The position numbers and the translations under genes were made by a program. A DNA stretch of 64,000 bases from assembly GCF_900156315.1 (NCBI RefSeq), contig NZ_FTNI01000002.1, forward strand, positions 1 through 64,000. The letters run 5' to 3'. This stretch comes from Microbispora rosea (lineage in GTDB: Bacteria; Actinomycetota; Actinomycetes; Streptosporangiales; Streptosporangiaceae). The notes under the pieces were generated by a model. It was not told the DNA's origin and did not search any database. It saw nothing but the letters and a program-made list of their open reading frames with translations. The stretch's first letter is position 1; every line of letters starts with the position of its first letter. This document shows positions 44,113 to 52,543 of the stretch, in pieces.

Positions 44113-45065
44113 CGCGAGCTCCCGGAGATGAGGTAGGAGAAGACGCTTTCCAGGTCCTCGTCGGTGGGGGAGACCTGCCACAGGTGCACGGCGAGGTCGC
44201 GCGCCATCCGCGGCAGCAGCGCGGTGAAGCGCGCGTGGTCGGTCACCTGGACCTCGACGCCCTGCTCGGTCAGCGAGACCGCGCTGGAGGAGGGGTCGCC
44301 GATGAGCGCGGCGGCCAGGCGCCGGTCGTCGCTCGACCTGACCCGGAACAGGTGCGGCCGGTCGGCCATGCGGCGCCGGATCTCGCGGTAGTCGCCCGAC
44401 GCGGCGTGCCGTCCCGCGACCAGGACCTCGATGTGGTGGGCCACCCGCTCGACCTCTTCGAGGATGTGCGAGCTGAACAGGATCGTCCGGCCCTCCTCGC
44501 CCATGCGGCGCACGAGGTCCATGAGGTGGAGGCGCTGCCGGGGGTCCATGCCGTTGAACGGCTCGTCCAGGAGCAGCACCTGGGGGTCGTGGACGAGGGC
44601 GGCGGCGACCTTGACGCGCTGCCGCATGCCCTTGGAGTACGTCTCGATGCGGCGGCCGGAGGCGTCCGTCATCTCCACCAGGTCGAGGGCCCGCCGGGCC
44701 GCGTCGGCGGGCGAGGGCAGGCCGTGCAGCCGGGCCGACGACAGCACGAACTGCCATCCCGTGAGGAAGCCGTAGACGGCCTCCTTCTCGGGGACCAGGC
44801 CGATCTGCCGGTAGATCTCGTGGTTGTGCCAGATACGCCCGCCGTCGAGGGTCGCCGTGCCGCTGGACGGCGCGAGGAACCCGGCCATCATGTGCAGCAG
44901 CGTCGACTTGCCCGCGCCGTTCGGCCCGAGCAGGCCGGTGACGCCGGGCCCGATGGTCATCGTGACGTCGTTGACCGCCACGACGTTGCCGTACCAGCGG
45001 GACACCTGGGCGAGTTCGACCACGCCCCGGCGGGTGGTCACGGGGGAGCTTGTGGTGGTGGTCAC
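44109..45065 (-). CDS. ABC transporter ATP-binding protein, second unit
   Basis: The 318-residue ATPase carries Walker A GPNGAGKST, signature YSKGMRQRVK, Walker B VLLLDEPFNGMD and a switch histidine in LFSSHI. About 90 C-terminal residues form the accessory domain seen in NosF/CcmA-like exporters. The GTG start overlaps the permease stop upstream, so the four ABC genes are coupled in a chain. A long run-on frame to 45950 is a shadow. Confidence 0.94.
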   Translation of the reverse strand: MTTTTSSPVTTRRGVVELAQVSRWYGNVVAVNDVTMTIGPGVTGLLGPNGAGKSTLLHMMAGFLAPSSGTATLDGGRIWHNHEIYRQIGLVPEKEAVYGFLTGWQFVLSSARLHGLPSPADAARRALDLVEMTDASGRRIETYSKGMRQRVKVAAALVHDPQVLLLDEPFNGMDPRQRLHLMDLVRRMGEEGRTILFSSHILEEVERVAHHIEVLVAGRHAASGDYREIRRRMADRPHLFRVRSSDDRRLAAALIGDPSSSAVSLTEQGVEVQVTDHARFTALLPRMARDLAVHLWQVSPTDEDLESVFSYLISGSSR

Positions 45066-45928
45066 GACGCCGCCTTCCGGTAGCGCAGGAGAACGCCCGT
45101 CACGGCCAGGGCGACGACGGCCAGCAGGATCAGGCAGGACGCGACGCCGGGCGGAGCGGCCTCGATGTTGACGGGCGCGGTGCCGAACAGGGTCGACTGG
45201 GCGTAGTCGACGAGGAAGAACGGGTTGAGAAGCAGGGCCCACCCGGCGAGATCGTCGCGTCCCGACGAGATCAGCACGCCGGTGAAGATGCCGGAGACGG
45301 CGGCGGTGAACATGTAGAAGGCGATCACCGACGCGACGCCGAGACCGCGGCGCGGGGTGAACGACGCCAGGGCGATGCCCACGGAGGACAGCAGCACCGC
45401 GTGGAGGACCGCGCCGCCCAGGGCACCGAAATAGTCGGCGGTGTGCGGCGGCCCGGGCAGGTCGACCAGGAGCTCGCCGACATACTCGATCGTCAGCGGC
45501 ACGGCCAGCAGCCCGAACAGCGCGACCGCCAGAGCGGCCAGCTTCGCCAGGACGTAGTCGGTCACGGTCAGCGGGCGGGACAGATACAGCGGCAGCACGC
45601 GGAAGCGCAGGTCCGGCGCGACCAGGTACGGCGACTGGGCGGCCAGGAAGACCGCGATCACCGCCTGCATGATGACGGCGTAGTTCGGATAGGGGATGAC
45701 GAACTGCTTGGCGAGCGCCATCACGCCGATCGACACGACCGTCGGCATCAGCATGATCGCGGCCAGCAGCAGCGGCATGATCTTGGCGCGGACCGTGCGG
45801 CCGAGCCCGAACACGCCGCGCAGGCTCTGCACGCCGAGGGCGAGCGTCGCCCGGCCGCGCCCCAGCCGTACGCCGTCGTAGTGGCGGTATCCGATGTCGT
45901 GGATGACCGCGGTCGGCTCTGTCGTCAT
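45062..45928 (-). CDS. ABC transporter permease (ABC-2 type), first unit
   Basis: This is a 288-residue permease with about six membrane segments. It starts [25 protein letters not shown] and carries [24 protein letters not shown], the ABC-2 cytoplasmic loop typical of multidrug or bacitracin-like exporters. The start overlaps the first ATPase stop by 4 bp. Confidence 0.9.
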   Translation of the reverse strand: MTTEPTAVIHDIGYRHYDGVRLGRGRATLALGVQSLRGVFGLGRTVRAKIMPLLLAAIMLMPTVVSIGVMALAKQFVIPYPNYAVIMQAVIAVFLAAQSPYLVAPDLRFRVLPLYLSRPLTVTDYVLAKLAALAVALFGLLAVPLTIEYVGELLVDLPGPPHTADYFGALGGAVLHAVLLSSVGIALASFTPRRGLGVASVIAFYMFTAAVSGIFTGVLISSGRDDLAGWALLLNPFFLVDYAQSTLFGTAPVNIEAAPPGVASCLILLAVVALAVTGVLLRYRKAAS

Positions 45929-46851
45929 GCCACCGGCTCCTTGAACACATCCTCGATGCGGCCCCGGCGCTGCTCCAGCCGCAGGAGGCCGAGGCCGAGG
46001 TCGCATACGGCGTCGCGTACGGCGTCGTAGGTGCGGCCGGGGTCGTCCGCGGACACCTGGACCGTGAGCAGCCTGCCCTGCGCCGCGACCGTCTCGCCGC
46101 CGGCGGTCAGACGCTCGGCCAGCCGCTGCTGCCCCTCCTCGACCTCCACCGCGATGGTCTGCTCGGCCCGGGTGAACTCCCGGATCGCCGAGGAGCGCAG
46201 CAGCCGCCCGCCGTCGATGACGATGACGTGGTCGCACACCCGCTCCAGCTCGCCGAGCAGGTGGGAGGTGACCAGCACGCTGATGCCGAACTCGGTGCCG
46301 ACGCGCCGGATCAGCGCGAGCATGTCGTCGCGGCCCTGCGGGTCGAGCCCGTTGGTCGGCTCGTCGAGGAAGACCAGTTTCGGGTCGTGGACGAGGGCCT
46401 GGGCGAGCTTGACCCGCTGCCGCATGCCGGTGGAGTAGCCGCCCATCGGGCGGTAGCGCTCCTCGTCCAGCCCGACGTGGCGCAGGGTGTCGGCGGCGCG
46501 CTCGCGGGCGGCCGTACGCGGCAGCCCGGACATCTGGGCCATGTGCACCACGAACTCGGTCGCGGACATGTCCGGGGGCAGGCAGTCGTGCTCGGGCATG
46601 TAGCCGACGGCGCGCCGGATCTCCAGGCCCTGGGTGGCCGTGTCGTAGCCGAGCACCGAGGCACGCCCGGAGGTCGGGGGGAGCAGGCCGAGCAGGATCT
46701 TGATCAGCGTCGACTTGCCCGCGCCGTTGGCGCCCACCAGGCCGGTCACGCCGGTTCCGGCGGTGACCGTGAGGTCGTCGAGCGCCGTGACGCGGGGGAA
46801 GCGCTTGGTCAGCCCCTCGGTCGCGAAGCATGGGGTCGCGCTCGCTGTCAT
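45925..46851 (-). CDS. ABC transporter ATP-binding protein, first unit
   Basis: This is a 308-residue ATPase with Walker [10 protein letters not shown], signature [10 protein letters not shown], Walker [13 protein letters not shown] and the switch histidine in [10 protein letters not shown]. It is the first gene of the four-gene chain ATPase-permease-ATPase-permease. The two ATPases share their architecture but differ in sequence, so either two exporters or one hetero-assembly is made. Confidence 0.94.
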   Translation of the reverse strand: MTASATPCFATEGLTKRFPRVTALDDLTVTAGTGVTGLVGANGAGKSTLIKILLGLLPPTSGRASVLGYDTATQGLEIRRAVGYMPEHDCLPPDMSATEFVVHMAQMSGLPRTAARERAADTLRHVGLDEERYRPMGGYSTGMRQRVKLAQALVHDPKLVFLDEPTNGLDPQGRDDMLALIRRVGTEFGISVLVTSHLLGELERVCDHVIVIDGGRLLRSSAIREFTRAEQTIAVEVEEGQQRLAERLTAGGETVAAQGRLLTVQVSADDPGRTYDAVRDAVCDLGLGLLRLEQRRGRIEDVFKEPVA

Positions 46852-46908
46852 GACCCGACCCTACTGGGCGGGGCGTTCGCCGGGCCTCCGCCTGATGGAG
46901 GAACCCGC

Positions 46909-47865
46909 CTACGCCTCAGGTATGCCTTTCGCGCCCTTCCCCCGACCGCCGCTGTAGCGGGACCACAGCGCGCGCTGGAGGAACAGCGTCAGCGTGCCGG
47001 CGACGACCATCCCGGCGATGTTGACGAGAAGCTGCAGCGCGGAGCCGCCGACCTCGTCCCAGCGCCACAGCGCCAGGGCCAGGGCCATGTAGCCGGCCGC
47101 GGGGACGGTGGTGACGGAGATGAAGACGCCGACCAGCGCGGAGGACTTGCCCGCCGTGATCGACAGCACCCCCGCCGCGCCCGCGAGCAGCGCCACGATG
47201 AACGACCACCGGTCGGGCGTCACGATGAAGCGCACCTCGTCGTGGTGCCGCAGGCTGTCGGGGGAGATCCAGCCGAGGCCGCGCGAGACGAGGGCGCAGG
47301 CCAGGGTGACGGCGATCGCGGCCGCGAAACCCAGGGCGAGCGTGCGGGCCGCGCCGCCGACGAGTCGCCACCTGCGGCGGAGCAGGCCGAACGAGACGGC
47401 CGCCACCGCGCCGAACTCCGGCCCGAGGACCATCGCGCCGACGATCAGGATCTGCGAGGGGATGAGCACGCCGATCGCGGCGATCTGCGTGGCGATGGCG
47501 AGGAACGCAAGGAACGCCCATGTGATGCGGCTGTCGAGGGCCACACGCTGTTCGAATTGGTCCCACACGACCGCGTCGTCGCCCTCGCCGGGCGCCCGCT
47601 CCTCCGCTTCGGCGGCGCCCCGGGAGATCGACAGCTCGATGTCCTCGGCCGTGATCGAGCCGTCCCGCTCCAGGCCGAGCGCCTTGAGCCGGTCGATGAC
47701 CGTGTTGGCCGCCTCCCTGGCGACGTCGGCGAGCACGACGTCGCCCTCCGGCTTCCTGGCCGCCTTGGGCAGGAGCACGACGTTCGTGACCCCCGGCGTA
47801 CGGTCGAAGACCTCGACGACCTGCTCGGTCCGCTGGAACGGGGCGATGACCCGCAGATGCAGCAC
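46909..47865 (-). CDS. DUF389 family membrane protein
   Basis: The 318-residue protein has an N-terminal soluble domain (about 1-110, ferredoxin-like regulatory fold in the family) and about six membrane segments with ALDSRITWAFLAFLAIATQIAAIG and GAMVLGPEFGAVAA, the hallmark of DUF389 (TIGR00341-like) proteins. Function is unknown. The GTG start lies 9 bp after the coaA stop, so it is probably co-transcribed with coaA. Confidence 0.88.
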   Translation of the reverse strand: MLHLRVIAPFQRTEQVVEVFDRTPGVTNVVLLPKAARKPEGDVVLADVAREAANTVIDRLKALGLERDGSITAEDIELSISRGAAEAEERAPGEGDDAVVWDQFEQRVALDSRITWAFLAFLAIATQIAAIGVLIPSQILIVGAMVLGPEFGAVAAVSFGLLRRRWRLVGGAARTLALGFAAAIAVTLACALVSRGLGWISPDSLRHHDEVRFIVTPDRWSFIVALLAGAAGVLSITAGKSSALVGVFISVTTVPAAGYMALALALWRWDEVGGSALQLLVNIAGMVVAGTLTLFLQRALWSRYSGGRGKGAKGIPEA

Positions 47866-47874
47866 GGCCGCATC

Positions 47875-48816
47875 CTAAGTTCTGCGCAGCCGCACCCGTG
47901 CGACGGAGTGGTCGGAGCCCTTGTGCAGGATCAGTCCGGCCCGGTGGCGGGTGGGGGCGATGTTCTCCACCAGGTTGCGTTCGTTGATCTCCCGCCACAC
48001 GTTCTCGGCGAACGTGGTCGCCTCCTCCTGCGACAGGGCCGCGATGTGCCGGAAGTAGGACTTCGGGTCGGAGAAGGCCGTGCGGCGCAGCTTGTGGAAG
48101 CGCTCCACGTACCAGGTGCGGATGTCCTCGATCCGGGCGTCCACGTAGATGGAGAAGTCGAAGTAGTCGTAGACCGCCAGGGCGTCCGGCGGCGCGGGCT
48201 GCAGGACGTTGAGCCCCTCGACGATGAGGATGTCCGGCCGGTCCACCGTCTGCGCGGCACCGGGCACGATGTCGTACTCCAGGTGGCTGTAGACCGGCGC
48301 CTCGACCGAGGGACGGCCCGCCTTGACGTCGGCCACGAAGCTCACCAGGGCCCGCCGGTCGTAGCTCTCCGGAAAGCCCTTGCGGTGCATGATCCCGCGC
48401 TCTTCCAGGACCTTGTTGGGGTACAGGAAGCTGTCGGTGGTGATCAGGTCGACCCGGGGGTGCTCGGGCCAGCGGGCGAGCAGCGTGTGCAGCAGCCGCG
48501 CCGTGGTCGACTTGCCGACCGCGACGCTGCCCGCGATGCCCAGCACGTACGGCGGGGGGGCGTCCTGCTCGCCGAGGAACGCGCCGACGGCCGCGCCGCG
48601 CTGCCGTGAACCGGTGAAGTGCAGGTTCAGCAGCCGGGTCAGCGGCAGGTAGATGTCGGTGACCTCGGACAGGTCGATCGGGTCGTGGACGCCGCGCAGT
48701 TCTTCGAGCTCCGCCTCGGTGAGCGTGAGCGGTGTGTTCTTGCGCAGGTCACGCCACTGCTCCCGGCTCAGCTCGACGTACGCGTCCCCATCTGCCACGA
48801 CGGCAAGCGTAGCCAT
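47875..48816 (-). CDS. coaA: Pantothenate kinase, type I
   Basis: CoaA phosphorylates pantothenate, the first step to coenzyme A, and is feedback-inhibited by CoA. The P-loop is [12 protein letters not shown], and [18 protein letters not shown] and YSHLEYDIV match the family. ATG at 48816 gives 313 residues, the usual length; a GTG at 48849 is possible. It is divergent from acpS, whose product uses coenzyme A. Confidence 0.97.
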   Translation of the reverse strand: MATLAVVADGDAYVELSREQWRDLRKNTPLTLTEAELEELRGVHDPIDLSEVTDIYLPLTRLLNLHFTGSRQRGAAVGAFLGEQDAPPPYVLGIAGSVAVGKSTTARLLHTLLARWPEHPRVDLITTDSFLYPNKVLEERGIMHRKGFPESYDRRALVSFVADVKAGRPSVEAPVYSHLEYDIVPGAAQTVDRPDILIVEGLNVLQPAPPDALAVYDYFDFSIYVDARIEDIRTWYVERFHKLRRTAFSDPKSYFRHIAALSQEEATTFAENVWREINERNLVENIAPTRHRAGLILHKGSDHSVARVRLRRT

Positions 48817-48910
48817 GGCCTTTCCCCGGCCCCATCCGGGGTCGTGCACAGCCTGTGGACAGAAATCGATGGATTACTTCGGCGCGCGACGGGGAACAAC
48901 GCAAGGCCCG

Positions 48911-48916
48911 TACGCT
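48911..48916 (+). promoter_or_regulatory. Putative -10 of a leaderless mRNA (acpS)
   Basis: TACGCT ends 6 nt before the GTG at 48923, with no Shine-Dalgarno sequence in the gap. Confidence 0.5.
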
Positions 48917-48922
48917 GGCCGT

Positions 48923-49273
48923 GTGATCGTGGGCATCGGGGTGGACGTGGTCGAGGTGGCGCGCCTGGGCGCGGCCCTGGAGCGCACGCCCGCACTGCGC
49001 AACCGCCTGTTCACCGATGCCGAGGGCGCGCTGCCGCTGGAGTCGCTGGCCGTGCGGTTCGCCGCGAAGGAGGCCGTGGCCAAGGCCCTCGGGGTTCCGC
49101 CGGGACTGCGGCACCTCGACGCGGAGATCGTGCGCGGCGGACAGGGCCGGCCCGAGCTGAGGGTCACCGGCCGGGCGGCCGAGGTGGCCCGCGACCTCGG
49201 CGTACGCAGATGGCACGTCTCCCTGTCCCACGACGGCGGCATGGCGGTCGCCTACGTCGTCGCCGAGTCCTGA
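48923..49273 (+). CDS. acpS: Holo-[acyl-carrier-protein] synthase
   Basis: AcpS (116 residues) moves phosphopantetheine from coenzyme A to acyl carrier protein. The magnesium ligands D8 ([13 protein letters not shown]) and E50 ([13 protein letters not shown]) are present, as is [16 protein letters not shown] near the end. The GTG start is supported by the -10 spacing and by the conserved MIVGIGVD start; a longer frame from 48653 is rejected. Its stop lies in a tandem repeat. Confidence 0.97.
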   Translation: MIVGIGVDVVEVARLGAALERTPALRNRLFTDAEGALPLESLAVRFAAKEAVAKALGVPPGLRHLDAEIVRGGQGRPELRVTGRAAEVARDLGVRRWHVSLSHDGGMAVAYVVAES

Positions 49274-49317
49274 GCGGGAACGGAGTCCTGAGCAGAACGG
49301 AGTCCTGAGCGGGAACG
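49265..49317 (+). repeat. Three tandem repeats at the end of acpS
   Basis: The unit GAGTCCTGAGCGGGAACG occurs at 49265-49282, 49283-49299 (one base shorter, one changed) and 49300-49317. The acpS stop is in the first copy. It is probably slippage or duplication without function. Confidence 0.85.
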
Positions 49318-49338
49318 CCGGGCGAGGGTCCCGGGGAG

Positions 49339-49836
49339 TCAGCCGTCCCGGCGCGCGTGGTGGTCCACGAGGCGGGCGAGCAGCCGGGCGAGCTGGTCGC
49401 GCTCGGCGGGGCCGAGCGGCGCGAGCACCTCGTCCTCCAGTTCGGTGACCAGCTCGTCGAGCCGGGCGAAGCGGGCGCGCCCCCGCTCGGTCATCGTGAT
49501 GACGTTGCGGCGCCGGTCCGCGGGGTCCGGCGCGCGCTCCACCAGGCCCCGATCGGTCAGCTCGTTGATGACGGAGACCAGGTCGCTGCGGTAGATGCCG
49601 GTGCGGCGGCTCAGCTCCGCCTGGCTGGCCGGGCCCGACTCCTCCAGCGTCGCGAGCACCGCGAAGTGCCACTTGCGGGCGTCGGCGGCGGCGAGCCCTT
49701 CGTTGACGAGGCGGTCGGAGTGCGTCGCCGCCAGTGACAGAAGCCGGGTCGGCAGGCTCCGCAACCGGGCCGCTCCGGTCCTCTCGTCCATCCGGGGGGC
49801 CGCGGAAGGGGACGTGCCGGGCTCGCTGCTGCTCAT
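49339..49836 (-). CDS. MarR-family transcriptional regulator
   Basis: This is a 165-residue winged-helix regulator. FAVLATLEESGPASQAELSRRTGIYRSDLVSVINELTDRGLVERAPDPADRRRNVITMTERG is the complete MarR DNA-binding core, with the wing DPADRRRN. It is divergent from the haloalkane dehalogenase gene, and the 93 bp between them carry two matching palindromes, so it probably represses both genes and responds to a small molecule. Confidence 0.94.
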   Translation of the reverse strand: MSSSEPGTSPSAAPRMDERTGAARLRSLPTRLLSLAATHSDRLVNEGLAAADARKWHFAVLATLEESGPASQAELSRRTGIYRSDLVSVINELTDRGLVERAPDPADRRRNVITMTERGRARFARLDELVTELEDEVLAPLGPAERDQLARLLARLVDHHARRDG

Positions 49837-49855
49837 TCCGCCATCCTACCGATTG

Positions 49856-49872
49856 CGTTAGTCCGACTAACG
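49856..49872. promoter_or_regulatory. MarR operator 1
   Basis: CGTTAGTC, one central base and GACTAACG form a perfect 17-bp palindrome, 20 bp upstream of the MarR start. Its size fits a MarR dimer. Confidence 0.75.
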
Positions 49873-49895
49873 GTCTAATTTGTTCGTGTTACTAA

Positions 49896-49912
49896 CGTTA
49901 GTTGGACCAACG
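49896..49912. promoter_or_regulatory. MarR operator 2
   Basis: This site repeats operator 1 with three changes (CGTTAGTT, G, GACCAACG). It begins exactly 40 bp after it, about four helical turns, and 18 bp before the dehalogenase ATG. An ACTAACGTTAGT palindrome overlaps its left end. Confidence 0.7.
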
Positions 49913-49929
49913 AAATGTGAGGACCTCCC

Positions 49930-50784
49930 ATGCCTTCGATCGACGTGCTCGACTCGGCGATGTACTACGAGGAGACCGGCAGCGGTGCTCCCTTCGTCTT
50001 CCTGCACGGCAACCCCGCCTCCTCCCACCTGTGGCGCAAGGTCCTGCCCGGGATCCACGCCGACGCCCGCCTGCTCGCCCCCGACCTCATCGGCATGGGC
50101 CGCTCGGGCAAGCCCGACGTGCCCTACCGGTTCGCCGATCACGCCCGATACCTCGACGCCTGGTTCGACCGGCTGGAGCTGGAGGACGTGGTGCTCGTCG
50201 GACACGACTGGGGCGGGGCGCTCGCCTTCGACTGGGCGGCCCGCCATCCCGGCCGCGTCCGCGGAGTCGCGTTCTTCGAGACGATCGTCCGCACGATGTC
50301 GTGGAGCGAACTGGGCGAGGCGCCGCGCGCCCGCGCGGAGGCCATCCGAGGCCCCGAGGGCGAGCCGCTCGTGCTCGACCGGAACTTCATGGTGGAGACC
50401 GCCTTCACCGGAGGGGTGCTGACGCCGCTCGGCGGGGAGGACATGCGGCCCTACCTGGAGCCGTACCCCACGCGCGACAGCCGCCGCCCGCTGCTGGAGT
50501 GGGCGCGTTCGATGCCGCTCGACGGTGAGCCCGCCGACGTCGCCGAACGCGTCGGCGCGTACGCCGGGTGGCTGGCGAGCAGCCACGACGTCCCCAAGCT
50601 GCTGCTCACGTTCGACGCGTCGCCGACCCTGCTCATCGGGCCGGAGATGGCGGCGTGGTGCGCGGCGAACATCGCGGGGCTGGAGGTCGAGCACTGCGGA
50701 CCGGCCGGCCACCACGCGCCGGAGGACCGGCCGGAGGCCATCGCCGCGGCGATCGACGCATGGACGGAGCGGCACGGGCTGTAG
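49930..50784 (+). CDS. Haloalkane dehalogenase (HLD-II-like)
   Basis: This is a 284-residue alpha/beta hydrolase closely patterned on Rhodococcus DhaA as I recall it. The nucleophile is D93 in GHDWGG, the acid E117 in FFETI, the base H261 in GPAGHHAPED, and the halide-stabilising pair N28 (HGNPASS) and W94 is present. Such enzymes hydrolyse carbon-halogen bonds to alcohols and halide. GAGGA precedes ATG. The divergent MarR gene and the operators suggest inducible expression. A related non-dehalogenating hydrolase is the main alternative, but the N/D/W/E/H set is specific. Confidence 0.88.
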   Translation: MPSIDVLDSAMYYEETGSGAPFVFLHGNPASSHLWRKVLPGIHADARLLAPDLIGMGRSGKPDVPYRFADHARYLDAWFDRLELEDVVLVGHDWGGALAFDWAARHPGRVRGVAFFETIVRTMSWSELGEAPRARAEAIRGPEGEPLVLDRNFMVETAFTGGVLTPLGGEDMRPYLEPYPTRDSRRPLLEWARSMPLDGEPADVAERVGAYAGWLASSHDVPKLLLTFDASPTLLIGPEMAAWCAANIAGLEVEHCGPAGHHAPEDRPEAIAAAIDAWTERHGL

Positions 50785-50798
50785 GCACGGCATGGCCC

Positions 50799-50850
50799 GG
50801 CACGGTACGGCGGCACGGTACGGCGGCACGGCCCGGCGGCACGGCCCGGC
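50799..50850 (+). repeat. Four 13-bp tandem repeats
   Basis: GGCACGGTACGGC occurs twice, then GGCACGGCCCGGC twice, without spacers, in the 202-bp gap after the dehalogenase. No CRISPR-like spacers. Probably replication slippage. Confidence 0.88.
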
Positions 50851-50973
50851 CGCGGGGAAGACCGCCGTTTGCGCGGCGGCTGTGCAGCGGCAGCGCGGCG
50901 GCGGCTTGTGCATCGGCGGCGTTCCCCCGCCGATGCCCGGCGTCCGGTGATCGCTATCGCCGACCCGGCAGGC

Positions 50974-50979
50974 TACCGT
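50974..50979 (+). promoter_or_regulatory. Putative -10 of a leaderless mRNA (nnr)
   Basis: TACCGT ends 7 nt before the ATG at 50987, with no Shine-Dalgarno sequence between. Confidence 0.5.
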
Positions 50980-50986
50980 CGGACGC

Positions 50987-52489
50987 ATGCGGACCGCCTA
51001 CACCTCCGACCAGATCCGCTCCGCCGAGCGCGCGCTGATGGCGCGGCTCCCCGAGGGAACGCTGATGGGCAGGGCCGCCACCGGGCTGGCCGCGGTCTGC
51101 GCGCACCTGCTCGCCGGCTCCTGCGGCCGGGTGTACGGCTCCCGCGTGACGCTGCTGATCGGCAGTGGCGACAACGGCGGCGACGCTCTGTACGCCGGAG
51201 CCCGGCTGGCCCGCAGGGGAGCGCGGGTGGAGGCGGTCCTCGCCGGCTCGCGCACGCACGAGGGCGGCCTGGCCGCGTTGCGGGAGGCGGGCGGCCGGGC
51301 GCATCCGTACGACGCCGCGCGGGCGCGCGAGCTGCTGGCCCGCGCCGACCTCGTGATGGACGGCCTCGTCGGCATCGGCGGCAGCGGGGCGCTGCGGGAG
51401 CCGTACGCGACGCTCGCGGAGCTGACCGGCGAGACCGGCGGCCTGGCGGTCGCCGTCGACGTGCCGAGCGGAGTGGACGCGAGCAGCGGGCGGGTCGAGG
51501 GACCGGCGATCCGCGCGCACCTGACGGTCACGTTCGGCGCCTACAAGGCCGGTCTGCTGGTCGATCCCGGCGCCTCCCACGCGGGCGCGGTCGAACTGGT
51601 GGACATCGGCCTGGGGCCCTTCCTGCCGGACCCCGAGGTGGCCGCGCTGACCGCCGACGACGTGGCCGACCTGCTGCCCTGCCCGGACGCGGAGAGCGAC
51701 AAGTATCGGCGGGGCGTCGTCGGGATCGCCGCGGGCAGCGACAGGTACACCGGGGCCGCCGTGCTCTCGGTCGGCGGCGCGGTGCGCACCGGCGCGGGGA
51801 TGGTCCGCTTCGCGAGCTCCGCGGAGCCGGTGCGGCTGGTCAGGGCCCGCTGGCCGGAGGCCGTCACGACCGTGCTCGACCCGTCGCTGGTGCTGAAGAG
51901 CTCGCTAGACGAGGTCGGGCGGGTGCAGGCGTGGGTGCTCGGCCCCGGGCTCGGGACAGGGCCGGAGGCGCACGCGGTGGCCCGCGCGGTGCTGTCCACC
52001 GGGGTGCCCGTGCTGGTGGACGCCGACGGGCTCACGCTGGTCGCCAAGGACCGCACGCTGCTGCGCCGGGCCGCCCCGACCGTGCTCACGCCGCACGCGG
52101 GGGAGCTGTCACGGCTGCTCGGCGTGCCGCGTGAGCACATCGAGGCCGGGCGGCTCGAACACGTGCGCAGGGCCGCCGCGGAGCTCGGGGCGACGGTGCT
52201 GCTCAAGGGCTCGACCACGCTCGTCGCGGAGGAGCACAGGCCGGTGCGGGTCAACACCACGGGGACGCCCTGGCTGGCGACGGGCGGCACGGGCGACGTC
52301 CTGTCGGGCATCGCGGGCGCCCTGCTCGCCGCCGGGCTGACGGGCTACGACGCGGCCTCGTGCGCGGCGTACGTCCACGGGCTGGCGGCGCGGACGGCCG
52401 CAGGAGGCGGCGTCACGGGACGCGGACAGGCGCCGATAGCCGCCCTCGACGTCGCCCAGGCGCTGCCCGAGGCCCTGCGCACGCTCTGA
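50987..52489 (+). CDS. nnr: Bifunctional NAD(P)H-hydrate epimerase / dehydratase
   Basis: The 500-residue enzyme repairs hydrated NADH and NADPH. The N-terminal half (about 1-215) is the YjeF_N epimerase with LLIGSGDNGGDALYA and AVDVPSGVDA. The C-terminal half is the ATP/ADP-dependent dehydratase of the ribokinase fold, with DADGLTLVAK, LTPHAGELSRLLG and NTTGTPWLATGGTGDVLSG. It is placed between acpS and alr as in many actinomycetes. Confidence 0.96.
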   Translation: MRTAYTSDQIRSAERALMARLPEGTLMGRAATGLAAVCAHLLAGSCGRVYGSRVTLLIGSGDNGGDALYAGARLARRGARVEAVLAGSRTHEGGLAALREAGGRAHPYDAARARELLARADLVMDGLVGIGGSGALREPYATLAELTGETGGLAVAVDVPSGVDASSGRVEGPAIRAHLTVTFGAYKAGLLVDPGASHAGAVELVDIGLGPFLPDPEVAALTADDVADLLPCPDAESDKYRRGVVGIAAGSDRYTGAAVLSVGGAVRTGAGMVRFASSAEPVRLVRARWPEAVTTVLDPSLVLKSSLDEVGRVQAWVLGPGLGTGPEAHAVARAVLSTGVPVLVDADGLTLVAKDRTLLRRAAPTVLTPHAGELSRLLGVPREHIEAGRLEHVRRAAAELGATVLLKGSTTLVAEEHRPVRVNTTGTPWLATGGTGDVLSGIAGALLAAGLTGYDAASCAAYVHGLAARTAAGGGVTGRGQAPIAALDVAQALPEALRTL

Positions 52490-52531
52490 CGTGCGGTGTC
52501 AGGATGGGCGCAGTCACCCGGGTCCACCTGA

Positions 52532-52537
52532 CACACT
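52532..52537 (+). promoter_or_regulatory. Possible -10 of a leaderless mRNA (alr)
   Basis: CACACT ends 6 nt before the ATG at 52544. It is a weaker match to TANNNT, but the spacing is the same as for neighbouring genes. Confidence 0.3.
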
Positions 52538-52543
52538 GGAAAA

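Noticed and set aside
28309-47865. Recently acquired island with foreign base composition
   Set aside because: GC content and codon use look like the rest of the window, and there is no integrase, tRNA edge or attachment repeat.
46228-48609. 793-residue plus-strand frame across the ABC, DUF389 and coaA genes
   Set aside because: Crosses three well-supported minus-strand genes and has shadow composition.
50799-50850. Possible CRISPR array
   Set aside because: Units are adjacent with no spacers, and no cas genes occur in the window.
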